Part shown: piece after piece, positions 11,561 through 24,179 of the stretch | Position numbering within the stretch: the first letter of the stretch is position 1 | How the letters are laid out: every line of letters begins with the position of its first letter | Assembly: GCA_012274445.1 (NCBI GenBank) | Contig: JAAROD010000095.1 | Location: 1 to 64,000 of the forward strand | Reading direction: 5' to 3' | DNA length: 64,000 bases | Source: Sclerotiophoma versabilis | Lineage: Eukaryota > Ascomycota > Dothideomycetes > Pleosporales > Didymellaceae | Notes under the pieces: model-generated | What the model was told of the DNA's origin: nothing | Database searches by the model: none | What the model saw: only the letters and a program-made list of their open reading frames with translations | Program-made: the position numbers and the translations under genes

Positions 11561-14500
11561 TTTATCTATTTAGTATATACTATTTAATCTATTCTAGCTT
11601 CTATATATATATTTCTAGATTATTAAACTTTATTTTCTTCTTAGATATATCTTATATCTCTCTTATAATTCTACTATAGCATTTAATCTATATACTATTA
11701 TAGCTATAGAATACTAATTTAATAAACTCTACTATATTATTATATAAGCTTATTAGTTTTTAATGTCTATATAAAAGCTTCTTCTAGCTCTATAGCTCTA
11801 GATTACTATTTTATAAACTATCTTAATTACTCTATACTACCTAAACCTAATATAGCTCTTAGAGTAATTAATTACTTACTTCTTTATATTCTACCTTATA
11901 CTATTAGCTACTTTATACTTTAAAAATAAATAAAATAATATATCTCTTTAGAGAATACTTACTAATCTTCTTTATTATCTCTAATACCTAAAGTACTATA
12001 CTACTATCTATATTCTATAGAAAACACTCTAGCTAAAAGAACTATAGTATTCTTATTACTAAGTTAGCTATAAATATAGATCTATCTTTCTTTAGTTCTA
12101 TGCTAAACTTCTAAGCTTTAGGCAGTATAGTAGGTATTACTAATAAGAATACTATTATTAATACTAATATAAGTATAATATTATATACTAGGTTACCTAA
12201 GCTTTCTATAAGATACTACTATACTGTCTAGTAGTACTCTAGTATACATTAGTTTTCTATCTTAAATACCTTCTTCTATTACTAAAATCTATTCTCTATA
12301 AGCTATAGTATTATATTAAAGAGTATAGCGCAGTTAAAGTTAACTATACTCTTTCTTAGTAGTAACTACTTAGTTTAGTATTCTACTTTAATAGCTGCCT
12401 ACTTAAAGCTACTAGGTTTTACTACTATTACTAATATAAACAGAGCTAAGCTTACTAGCTAAGTTACTCTATAGTAGCTAAGTCTTAACTAATATAAGCC
12501 TAGCAGATACTTAATTTAATATATAAGTATAGCTATAGTAATTATACTAATCTAATATTTCTTACTTATTACCTTTACCTTAGTATATTATATAGTAATA
12601 CAGAGCACTAAGAACTAAGTTATATTCTATAAGTAGAATAATCTACCTACTAACTAGTTACCTTATATACAGCTACTATATAGGTCTTATATAAAGTTAT
12701 ATTATATTCTATATAATATAGTAGAGTATAGAATAGTTTCTTATAATAGGAAGACTAGAAAGATTAACTTATACTCTCTACACTCTATTAGTAGCTTAAT
12801 AACTAACTATAAATTATAGAATTAATATACTTCTAAGAAAAAGAGTTTTTACTCTCTACCTATAGCTTTACCTATTCTTACTACTCTTTAACTAACTATA
12901 ATACCTCTTAGCTATTACTTACTATATAGCTTTAACTACTCTTATTTAAACTATAGTAGAACTAGTATATAATAAATATAATTATCTATAGCTTTTATAG
13001 TTCTTATAGCACTTCTTTAAGAAACTTAGCTATACTTATTAGCTCTTATACCTTTAGCCTACTAAGTATATTAAACTATACCTTACTATAACAGCTAGCT
13101 GCAGCCTCTAGCCTATAGTAGAAAGTAATAGATACTATATATATTATAATTAGCTATCTATTCTTCTATTAAGGCTACTATACTAGGCTAAGAGTACTAG
13201 TACCTTATAGGTCTAGCATGTAGAGGTTAATAAACAGCTACCTACTCTATTTAATACTCTTAATTATTTCTAGTAGCTAGAGCACTAAGCCTATTAAAGA
13301 CCTTAGAAATCTAGTAAAATAGTAACTGCTAAGGTAATTAAGTATAGATACCTCTTCTACTAATATAATATATAGTCTCTTAAAGCTAGTAGCTTTAAAG
13401 TATATATAGATATTATTAATTACCTATATAAATATAGCTATAAAAGATATTAGTATACCTAGAAATACTAATAGTTAAAAGAATTAGAAAAGATATATAT
13501 AGTATTATAGTTCTTTAAGAAAGAAATATATTAGCTAGAAGATAGGTCTAAGTATATTAGAAAAGCTCTAACTACTATTAGTTAGCCTTAAGACCTGTAT
13601 AGAGAGTACTTATTCTATTCTAAATATATACTTCTTCTTAAGTATTACCTACTTAATCTACTATTCTTTCTAGATAAACAGCCTAAAAGACTTAGAGTTT
13701 TTAGAAGTTTATTATCTTTATAGATACTATAGTAGATAGTTCTACTTAGTAGCTACTTAGGCAGAAAGGTTTCTATTATAATTAGGTAGCGCTAGAGCAG
13801 TAGTTATAACTCTCTTAGTAATAAGTAAGTTATTAGGCCTATATTAAATACTTTCTTTAATATTTAAGTATCTCTAGAAGTACCTATAGCTTAATATACC
13901 TACTCTATTATACTAATAGCTTATATTCTTTTATATAACTATAAGAAAGTTATCTATTAGAAACGCTAGAGGCTGCGCAGATAAAAAATTACTATATACT
14001 AGGTAGAATATAAGAGAGTAAAAGGTAAAGTCATATAACTCTTAGTACTTCTATAGAACTATATTATAGTTAGTAAGAAGATAATATACTAGCTTATTAT
14101 CTAGGTTTAAAGAATATCTATCTAGATAGTTAATATCTATTACTAGAGTATAAGAGACTATCTTAATACTATTAAGAATATACTTATTCTTAAGCCCTAT
14201 TCTAAGCTAGTGCAGCCTACCTATAAATAGGTTTTAGTAGTTATAGCTAGCTTAAGAACTTATACTTACTTCTAGTATACTACTATAGAATAGCTTATTA
14301 TACTCTATACTACCTTCTATCTTAATAGCCTCTTCTTCTAAGTTAAACTCTTCTTTAATAGGCTAGAGTTAGGTTTCTTTAGATATAGCCTATAGCTAGT
14401 TAGCTATATCTATCTTAATATTTACCTTATAGTTATATATATAGAATACTAGTTAGTTCTCTATCTAAAATATATTCTATATACTCTATCTTATATACTC

Positions 14501-17228
14501 TAGCTACTTTAGTATAAAAGCCTCTTAGAATATTATTTATTTATTAAAGGTAATCTTTTATATATATAGGCTGTCTAATCTCTAAAACAGCTCTATACTC
14601 TTCTCTAATAACTTACTAATAAAGAAGGTTTTCTTAATATATAATATAAGAAACTAGGTATAGTAGAGCTATAGAGCGCTATATTAGGATAACTTCTTAT
14701 AGTGTTTTTAATATTTACTCTTTAATAGAAGCTCTTTAGATACGTTAGTAATAGAGTATATTATAATAAACTAGAACTTCTATATTATAGCTATAGCTAG
14801 CTAAAAGGTATAGTTTTCTAAGTTAAATAATAGTCTATAAACGTGCTTATTACTATAGAAAGCCTACTAGTTCTTAAAGCTAATAGTTATATTATTAAAA
14901 AAGCAGCTAGATAGCTATAAGATTAGCCTAAGCAGTTATCTAATAATAATAAGAAGATTAAGAAAGAATAATAGTATATACTTATCCTCTAATACAGCAG
15001 CTTAGAAGCTAGCCTTTCTACTTCTATAGTTAATTATATATTACCTCTATAGTATATTAATAGCTTAGCTGCTATTAAAAAATATACTCTTAGTAGCTAT
15101 AATAAACTTCTATACTACTATATTATTAGTTACTATTTAAGTCTATATATATATATAGTTTACTAAATACCAAGCTACTTTTAAACTTATTATCTTCTTT
15201 AGAGTAATTAATCTTCTATAAATACTAGTCTACTACTATAATTACTTATTCTCTATTACTAAAGCTATCTTTACTATAGTTATCTCTAAGTTTACTAGGC
15301 AATATATTACTATAGAGTCTATTATTATCTCTAGAACTATTATTATTACTATTAGTACTTTATTACACGTCTGTTAGCTATATTATAATAATAGCTAGTA
15401 GTAAATTTAGCTATAAATCTATATCTTAGGGTAGGCTTAGGTTTAAAAGCTTATTATTAAATATATTAAGTTCTATTAGAAGACCTATAGAGATAGTATA
15501 TTCTTATAGCAGAAATAGGTAAAGTAATTACTAATAGAATCTAATAGTAAGACTGTATAGTATCTACTTACCTCTAGAAGTAAGCTATAGGTTAAGTTAA
15601 TCTTCTTAAGAGTACTTAGTATATAATATAGTCTCTATTATTTATTCTTACTAGTGCTAGTAACTTATAGCTACTATAGTAGGTACTAGATATTAGTATT
15701 AGACCTTCTATAGTAGGTTTAGAGTATATAAGCTCTTATTATTTTCTATATCTTACTAATACTCTCTACCTCTAACGTCCTAAGCTAGTTATAAGGTATA
15801 AAAAAAGAGATATAGAAAGAGGTTTAGGCTAATAAGGCTCTATAGTAAGAGAATATTATTACTATTAAGCTGTCTACTAGCTAATTACGCTTCTATAATA
15901 GTATTATTTTTGAAGCTTATTTAGCCTATTTAGTAAGAAGTTAATTAGTACTAGGCCTTTTACCTCTATTAGTAGTAAGGCCTCTGCATTAGACGTAGCT
16001 GTTAATCTAGAGCTTAGAATTTAGGCAGCAGTTAGCTTCTAGATAGACCTATGCGTACTTAATATATTCTAAGCCTAGAGAAGAGGCCTATAGCTCTATA
16101 CTACTACTAATAGCTATCCTTAATATACAGTATAGCTGCGTAATAATTAATAAAACAGCCTACTCTCTATATACTACTTATCTACTAGGTTAATAGTAGA
16201 TAGCTATCTATCTTTACTATAAGAATCTAATATATCTATATATTACTTTAATATCTATTAAGTAATTACTAGCTATATTTACTAACTAAAGCGCTAGATT
16301 ATTTATAACTTCTAGAATCTAACAGATAAGATTACGCGCAGTCTATATAATAGTAAGTAAATAGATCTTATAAGCCTCCTCTAGAATAGAACTAATAATA
16401 TACTTACACTATAGAGACAGCCCTATATAAATTATAATAATAAATAGTACCTTTTTCTATACCTTATACTTAAACTATATACTATAGGTTTTATTATCTC
16501 TACTTAGATACTTATAGAGATAGTATTCTAGTATAGTACTAGTAAAGTCTTTTATATTCTTATATATATAATTAAGAACTACTTACTAGAGAACTTAAGA
16601 CTTCTTATTAGCTTTATTACTATACTTTACTTATAGTATAGAGACTAGGTTCTTTTATAGTATAGGCTTATTATTATTATAGTTTAAGACTTTTATAGGT
16701 TTAGTATTTATCTAAAAAGTACCTAAATATTAATAAACTAGTGTTCTAGTTCTAAAAGAATTATTTAATATAAACTAAGGTATATACTATTATTTATATC
16801 TAGAAAGAAGTTTTACTAATATATACCTAAGTAATAAGAGTCTATATTAGGCTTAAGGCTAGAATAGAATAATTCTTATAACTTATATACAGATTATATG
16901 CATAGTAGGCTAGCTAGCTTATTCTAGTTAGCTAGCTAAATATCTAGTTTATACTAGCCTTAGAACTCTAATATAATCTTTATTACCTTATTTATTATAG
17001 AAAACTAGTACTAGGTTATTACTTAGTATAGGTGTATAGAGTATGCCTAGGTATAAATTATACTTATATTATCTATTCTATAGCTTACTATTTACTTAAA
17101 TATAGAGATATTAAAGGTTATCTACCTAACTAAGGTACAGCACTATTAAGTAATTATTAGCTTCTAGCTAAGATTTTTCTATAGTATAGCTAGCTATTAG
17201 ACTAGAAACTTTACTCTACTACTTAGCC
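11561..17228. other. Degenerate AT-rich repeat DNA, unresolved
   Basis: This is RIP-like sequence throughout. The plus strand around 12,800-15,200 can be read for long stretches only if TAG is taken as a mutated CAG or TGG. The implied protein shows no motif I trust. Isolated CG-containing words survive (for example near 13,965 and 16,335). It probably holds one or more dead transposons, but I can assign neither class nor boundaries. Confidence 0.5.
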
Positions 17229-18352
17229 TTAGTTACTCTAGTATCTCTTACTTAACAGACCTATTTAAACTTTAAAATAACTAGCTATTATTAGATAATA
17301 GTATTACTAGCTCTATTTATATCTAGCTATAGCTATTAGAAAGAATAATATCTTCTTAATTAGTATAAAGCTAAATATATAAGTATATAGAAAGTGTATC
17401 TATCTTTTAAGTTAGCTTATTAGCTTAGCTAGTATATATAGAGGCTAAAACCTTTATTATAAATACTATATACCTACTACTATTTCTCTTCTAGTAGCTA
17501 GTAAAGTTATAGGTACTTCTTAAAAGCTTTAATATAATAGTAGCCTATAATAAGCTCTACCTTTACTTTAATAATAGTTATCTAACTTTTAAATAATAGC
17601 TACTTTAAGTCCCCCTCTTTAGCGCCTCTAGCTGTAATAGTAGTAGTTTAAGCCTAGTTCTTCTCTTCTAGGTAATCTAGTATCTACTATACTTATACCT
17701 TAGAGTAAGTAATCTATAATTAGTAACTTATATCTTACTAAAGAATACCTACCTTATTAAAAATCTAGTAGAGCTAATACTTATATACTTAGTTAATAGG
17801 TCTGTTTATACTAATACTCTATTCTAAAGTAAGTATATTAATTAGAAATTTTACTATTACTAGTAGGTATAGTATAGCTTAGTTATAAATAAAGTCTATC
17901 TTCTTAATCTTCTTAATAGCTATATATTCTTTTTTCTCTATTTCTATTAAAATATCTATAATTTTATACTTTATTATAGCTTTAGTTATATTTATATTAG
18001 AGAATATAGAAAGAGTAGTACCTTTAAAAGTAAGAATTTATTTATTATAGAAGATATAAGTTACTAAGCTAGTTATAAGTAGGTTAAGAGTTTATAGATT
18101 CTAGTATAGTCCTCTTTACCTCTAAAAGTAAGTAGTACCTAACTTATTAGCTCTAGCTAGCTATTCTTTACCTCTAGAGGTAAGCTATAGGTAATACTTA
18201 AACTTATTAGCATAGCTATTATTTACCTCTAGAAGTAGCTTCTATTTTTACTTCTAGAGGCAGCTACTATTCTTTACCTTTAGAGGTAGCTTTTATTTTT
18301 ACCTCTAAAGGTAACCTAACTCTACCTTATTAGTATAGTTTTAGTATATAGT
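17229..18352. repeat. Direct repeat R, copy 2 (heavily RIP-mutated)
   Basis: This matches 1-985 in the same orientation, from CTCTAGTATCTC to TAACCTAACTCTACC and a little beyond. It is about 140 bases longer, mainly because its palindrome array has six copies instead of three. C-to-T and G-to-A differences against copy 1 are frequent, which shows that the two copies were hit by RIP to different degrees. Confidence 0.85.
18115..18312. repeat. 16-base palindrome array, six copies
   Basis: Six copies of TTACCTCTAGAGGTAA-like sequence lie at about 18,117, 18,168, 18,220, 18,247, 18,275 and 18,297. The best copy is a perfect palindrome. It is the RIP-altered equivalent of TTGCCCCTAGGGGCAA in the first repeat copy. 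Confidence 0.7.
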
Positions 18353-18654
18353 ATAAGAATTAGTTAATATAGAGTTATACTACTACTAAAATATATATCT
18401 TAGTAAATAAGAATTAGTTAATTCTAAATATTACTATAAGTAATAGAAGTTTACTGATTAAGAAAAAACAGAGCTAAAAGTAATTTATAGAGTTAAGAAA
18501 CTTTCTTTTAACTCTATACTACTACTCTACTATTTACTACTTAAAAGTATAACTACTTATAGTAAAGTAATATCTAAATAGCTAAGCTAAGAATTCTAAA
18601 CTCTATTCTTTTCTAAAAGATAACTTATATACTTTATAGATACCTAGCTACTAT

Positions 18655-19250
18655 AGCTAGAAGATTTTCTAATATTAATCTTAGCTCTTTAGCTTTAACT
18701 TCTACTTATATACTAGAAAAGAATATTTATAATATAAGAAATAAAGCTAGTAATAAAGTAGTAGGCTTTCTAAGCTACTTAGATAGCTATAGTTAGCTAC
18801 CTAGCTTAGTAAACTATATATATAGATTATATATAGAATAGGAATTTTTATATAAAGTATAAATACTAAAAGTATACTTTAGGCTAAGAACTAGGCTATA
18901 CTAGATTCTTTATTATTATAGTAAACTTTTTTAAAAAAGTAGAAAACTACTTTATATACTATAATAGTAAAGTAGTATAGAAAGTTACTTTAGTTACTAG
19001 TAAAGAAGAGCTAGAAGAGTATACTAGTAATAGACTATATACTATTTTAATATTAGATAATAGGTATATTTCTAAGCTAGTTCTTCTAGTATAGTAACTA
19101 ATCTTTCTAGTTTTTACCTTTTTAGTAAAGAAACTCTAGAGTATCTAGAAAGTCTAGAAAATTAAAAAGAAGAAGAAAAGAAAAAATAAGAAAAAAATAA
19201 AGAAAGTACTATAACTCTAGAAAAAAAAGAAGATCTTTTTATTAACTACT
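18655..19250 (+). pseudogene. Two-exon repeat-borne gene relic, copy B
   Basis: This aligns with the relic at 1,000-1,633. It has the same start block (CTAGAAGATTT then TTTAACTTCTAC), the same intron position after GATAATAG, and a Lys/Glu-rich second exon ending in an acidic tail (GAAGATCTTTTTATTAACTAC). The Ser/Thr repeat present in the other copies is nearly absent. Several in-frame stops are present. Confidence 0.55.
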
Positions 19251-20359
19251 AGCTACTATACTTCTTTATAAACTTAGAGATTACTTTTTATTATTTTTTT
19301 ATAGTTAGTTTCTTATAAGAATAGTTAGGTTTTAGAAGCTATATCTATATTATATATAAAAACTACTTCTTTTTAGGTTAGTAATAGTAGTAAGATAAGT
19401 AAAGAATACTAGAAAAGTAAAAAAAAAAAGTTTAAATATAAAGAAAAGTATATATATTCCTCTAGGTAAGCTATAGAAATTTAGTATACTTAACTCTTTT
19501 TAAATATAGTAGTATATTTATTTCTAGTAATAAAAAATAGTTAGCTTTCTAGAGTTATTCTTCTAATTTATAGCTTTTAAAATCTTATCTAATCTTTTTT
19601 CTAGCTTCTCTCTAGGCCTAGATAATAAGATTTCTAGTTTTAAAAAAGAAGCTGCCTAAATAGAAAAGTTTTCTCTAGGTATAGATTACTTCTAGATATC
19701 TTAGTATAAACTATACTAAAGAATATTTCTTCTTCTAAATATAATACTTTTATACTTTTTCTAAGCTTAAATTTTATATAAAGTAAGAAAAAAATAAGAG
19801 TTTTAAATTTAGAAGAAGAAAATTATATATATAACTAGTCTATACTTATTCTAAACTTAGATTCTCTATAAAGTAAAGAAAAAACTATAGTTTAAAACTA
19901 AAAGAAAGAAGGTTATTATAATAAGCTTAGAATATACTTTAGATATATAGCTATTTTATAGTAAACTTAACTTTACTTTACTACTATAGTAAGAAAGACT
20001 TTTTATTCTATTACTACTATAGTCTAAGAAGCTATTTATATATTAAAATAAATTATACTAAAGTATATACTATTAGAAATATAGTAAAGTACCTAATAGT
20101 ATAAATAGGTAATAGGTTATAACTATAGTAAATAGTAAATATTAACTTAGTAAAGCTATAGTAGCTAGTTTTTTTATTATAGATAATAACTATTAGATTT
20201 CTTAACTTTTTAGATATACTAGCCTTTAAAATATTCTAAAGTTTAGAATATAGTAAACTACTAGGTTTTATAAGTAGAGTATATAGTAATATAGTATATA
20301 AACTAATAAGTAGTTAGTAGATATCTAGTATAAGATTTAGTAAGAAAAAGAAAAAAAAG

Positions 20360-21075
20360 CTTTTAGATATTATAAACTTTTAGATATCTTAAACTTTTAG
20401 ATATCTTAAATTTCTAGATATTTTAAATTTCTAAATAGTTAAAACCTAAACTATACTAGGTATTTAGATTTCTAATAGTTTATAAGTAATAGAAATACCT
20501 AGTATATAGCTAGTAGCTATAGAAAAAGTAGTAGTAGTAATATTAAAATAACTAGCAGAAATCTCTAGATATTTATATAATATTATTAACTACTAGATAT
20601 TCTTCTAAATATACTATTAGAATAGGCTAGAAGTAGTAAATAGTTAGTAAAAGAAGTAAAATCTAAAAAATTCTAAATAACCTAAGAATAAATAAAATAT
20701 TAAGATATTTCTAAATAATATAAAAAGAGATTAAGATATCTAGAAATTATAAAATATTCTAAAAGAAAATAAGATAGCTAGAAATTTCTAGATAATATAA
20801 AAAGAATTTAGATATCTAGAAATTTCTAGATATTCTAAATAAAACTAGAATAGCTAGAAATTTCTAGATTTTCTAAAAAAGATTAAGATATCTAGAAATT
20901 ATAAGATATTCTAGAAAAAAATAAGATATCTAGAAATTTCTAGATATTCTAAAAAGAATTAAGATATCTAGAAATTTCTAGATATTCTAAAAAGAAATTA
21001 AGATATCTAGAAATTTCTAGATATTCTAAAAAGAAATTAACATATCTAGAAATTTCTAGATATTCTAAAAAGAAA

Positions 21076-21106
<31 letters not shown>

Positions 21107-21175
21107 AATAGAATAGGCTAGAAATTCAAAAAAGAAAAGAAATAAAAAAAAGTTTCTAGATATTCTAAATTTCTA
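20360..21175. repeat. Palindromic minisatellite array B (about 36-base period)
   Basis: The unit contains TCTAGAAATTTCTAGA, a perfect 16-base palindrome, joined by TATTCTAAAAAGAAATTAAG. The best-ordered copies run from about 20,800 to 21,075. Each repeat can fold on itself, so the array could form a row of short hairpins. It ends in a run of about 28 A residues near 21,079. Confidence 0.8.
21079..21108. repeat. Poly(A) run of about 28 bases
   Basis: This is an uninterrupted A tract at the right edge of minisatellite B. It may be a slippage product or the tail of an inserted retro-sequence. No target duplication is clear. Confidence 0.8.
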
Positions 21176-21451
21176 GATATCTTTCTAGATAAGCTAGTAG
21201 GTAGAAGAAGATATTAAATTAAGAATTAATAATATAAAAGTAATATATATAGTTAGAAAGCTCTTTTCTTACTTTATATAACTAAATTACTTTTTACTTT
21301 CTAAGATTAAAACTATTTATACTAAAGTACTATCTAAATAGCTAAGATAAGAATTTTAAATATAATCTTTTTTAAGAAGCTAACTTATATACTTTCTAGA
21401 TACCTAGAATTAATAAAGGTTATAATAATCTTAACTATAGTACTTCTATAG

Positions 21452-22100
21452 CTAGAAGATTTCTTAAAGATAACCTAAGCTTTTTACCTTTAACCTCTAC
21501 TTATATACTAGAAAAGAATATTTATAATATTAGAGATAAAGCTAGTAATAAAGTAGTAAGCTTTTTAAGCTATTTAGTTAGCTATAATAAGCTACCTAGC
21601 TTAGTAAACTATATATATAAAAAAGGTATAGTAGTATAACTTCTATAAAAAGTATATATACTAATAGTTTTTCTTAGGTTTAAAGCTAGACTATACTAGG
21701 TTCTTTATTATTATAGCTAACTCTTTTAAAGAAGAGAAAAACTATATTACTTACTATAATAGTAAAGTAGAAGATAAAGTTACTTTTATTACTAAAAGAG
21801 AAGACTTAGAAGACTATATTAGTAATAGACTATATACTATCTTAGAGCTAGATAATAGGTAAGTCTTTTAGCTAGTAACTTAACTATAGTAACTAACTTT
21901 TCTAGTTTTAGTTTTTTTAGTAAAGAAACTCTAGACTATTTAGAGAGTTTAGAGAATAAAGAAGAAAAAGAGAAAAAAAAAGAAAGTAGCTCTACTAGCT
22001 CTACTAGCTCTACTAGCTCTACTAGCTCTACTAGCTCTACTAGCTCTACTAGCTCTACTAGTTTAGTAGAAGAAGAAGATCTCTTTATAAATTTCTAATT
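21452..22100 (+). pseudogene. Two-exon repeat-borne gene relic, copy C
   Basis: This is the best copy for seeing gene structure. Exon 1 ends in LYTILELDNR. The intron runs 21,859-21,920 (62 bases) with a consensus GTAAGT donor and a TTTTTTTAG acceptor. Exon 2 is Lys/Glu-rich, then has eight tandem nine-base repeats (AGCTCTACT, encoding Ser-Ser-Thr) at about 21,985-22,060, followed by an acidic end. In-frame stops (for example in GTAGTATAACTT near 21,635) make it a pseudogene. The conserved splice sites in four copies indicate that an expressed ancestor existed. Confidence 0.6.
21985..22060 (+). repeat. Nine-base coding microsatellite, eight copies
   Basis: AGCTCTACT is repeated about eight times in frame, giving Ser-Ser-Thr repeats in the relic protein. 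The same place holds about three copies in unit A (near 1,560) and five in unit D (near 23,415). It is a length-variable low-complexity segment of the ancestral gene. Confidence 0.85.
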
Positions 22101-22864
22101 ACTATACTTCTATACTAAAATAAAAAATATTATATATATTTTTTCTAGTTTCTAGGTTAGCTTTTTAGAAGGTAAAGGTTATAATAGAAGTTATCTTTTT
22201 ACTACTTATTTTCTATAATAATAGTAAAGAAAAAATATTTTTATTAAGTATAGGTACTAGGTATAATTAGAAAATATATAAAAAAAAGCTAGTTAGTAAT
22301 ATAGTTAAAAAGGCTACTAGATATTCTACTTAGTAATAAAAGAGTCTAGATATTCTATTTAGTAAAAATATCTATATACTAGTATAAGTACTAAAACTAG
22401 CTAAAAACTTTAAAAAGGATAGTTAAAATAAAAGAGTCTAGATATTCTAAAGGGTCTAGTTGTTTCTATAGGTAAAAAAAGAGTATAGCTATTCTAAAGA
22501 GTCTAGATATTCTGCTTAGTAAGAATTTTTCTTATTTAGTAAAACTAGTAAGAAACTAGAAAAAAAGAAAAAAAAAAAAAATAAAAAAAAGGTCTAGTTA
22601 TTCTAAAGGGTTTAGTTATTCTTCTAGATAAGCTAGTAGAATAGAATAGAAAGAAAAATAAATAGTTAAAAAAATCTCTTCTTACTTTCTACTACTACTT
22701 TACTATTTACTTACTATAACTATAACTTCTTATAATAAAGTACTATTTAAATTATTAAGGTAAGAATACTATATAATACTATTTTCTAAAAGCTAACTTA
22801 TATTATCTATAGACACCTAGTATTAGAAAAGGTATTAATAGTCTTAGCTATAGAATTACTATAG

Positions 22865-23503
22865 CTAGAACGTTATTAAAAAATAACCTTAGCTCTTTAG
22901 CCTTACTATCTACCTATATACTAGAAAATAATATCTATAATATAAAAAATAAAGCTAAATATAAAGTAGTAGGCTTTTTAAGCTACTTAGTTAGCTATAG
23001 TAAGCTACTTAGCTTAGTAAGCTCTATATATAGAAAAGATATAGTAGTATTATCTTTATTAAGAGTTCTTATACTAATAGTATACTCTAGGCTTAGAACT
23101 AGGCTATACTAGGTTCTTTATTATTATAGTAAACTATTTTAAAAAAAAGAAATACTATATTACCTACTATAATAGTAGAGTAGAATATAAAGTAACTTTA
23201 GTTACTAGTAAAAAGAATTTAGAAGAGTATACTAGTAATAGACTATATACTATCTTAGAACTAAATATTAAGTAAGTTTTTTAGCTAGTATATTAACTCT
23301 AGTAACTAATACTTTTACTTTTTCTTTTTTTAGTAAAGAAATACTAGAGTATCTAGAAGGTTTAAAAGATAAAGAAGAAGAAGAAAAAAAATATATAAAT
23401 AGTACTACTAATTTTACTAGATCTACTAGTTCTACTAGTTCTACTAGTTCTACTAGTTCTACTAGTTTAGAAGAAGAAGAAGATATTCTTATAGAGTATT
23501 AAA
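22865..23503 (+). pseudogene. Two-exon repeat-borne gene relic, copy D
   Basis: This is colinear with copies A to C. It has the same first-exon blocks, an intron with GTAAGT at about 23,271 and acceptor TTTTTTTAG near 23,331, a charged exon 2 with five nine-base Ser/Thr repeats, and an acidic tail ending GAGTATTAA. Internal stops are present. Confidence 0.55.
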
Positions 23504-24179
23504 TACTATAGCTCTATTTTAAGTAAGTATATTTTAAAAATATAATTAATTTTATTTTCTAGTTAGGTTTTTTAAAAAAAAGAAAAAGAAAAAGAAGATA
23601 TTTTTATAGCTAGTAGATAATTATAGAAATAGAAATATAGAGCTTTAGATACTATTCTAAGCTCTTACTTCTATAAGAAAATCTTAAGGTATAGCTTTTA
23701 GAAAATATATAAAAAAGATTACTATTAAATATTCTTTTTAAATATTACTTTTAAAAGAAATCCTTTATTAGTATATTTAGCTATTATCTACTTAATAAAC
23801 CTCTAGTTATACTTTATTAAGAAACTAGAAATTATTACCTTTACTTTTATTATTATCTATTAAGAAATTCTTAGTTATTATCTCTAGATATTATCTATAA
23901 TAATTACTACTAGTTATTACTTCTAGATATAATCTTTAAAAAAAAGCCTTTAGTTATTCTTTATAGTTATTTAATTTAGAGAAAAAGCTTATACTATTAT
24001 CTATACTAAGAATCTTTAGCTATTATTTTTTAAAGGTACTAGCTATTATATCTAGTTATTACTTTATCTTAAGAGAGAATTTAGATATTACCTCTAGTTA
24101 TTATTTAAAGCTAAACCTCTCTAGTTCTTACTTCTAGTAATTATCTAATATAAGAAGTACTAGTAGTAATTTAGTATAT

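Larger units (their letters stand above)
18353..21195 (+). repeat. Gene-plus-minisatellite unit B
   Basis: Unit B has an upstream region shared with units C and D (GTAATATCTAAATAGCTAAG near 18,565 against matching blocks in C and D), then a gene relic (18,655-19,250). About 1.1 kb of degenerate AT-rich DNA follows, then a palindromic minisatellite (20,360-21,175) and the closing motif CTAGATAAGCTAGTAG at about 21,186. Confidence 0.7.
21196..22640 (+). repeat. Gene-plus-minisatellite unit C
   Basis: This is the shortest of the four units. It holds the shared upstream region (21,196-21,440), the gene relic (21,452-22,100), a short minisatellite with GTCTAGATATTCTAAAGGGT-type repeats (about 22,290-22,615) and the closing motif at about 22,622. 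Confidence 0.7.

Noticed and set aside
12800..15200. A long plus-strand protein relic in the left AT block
   Set aside because: It can be read only by assuming TAG was CAG or TGG at many places. No motif is convincing, so it is left as unresolved DNA.
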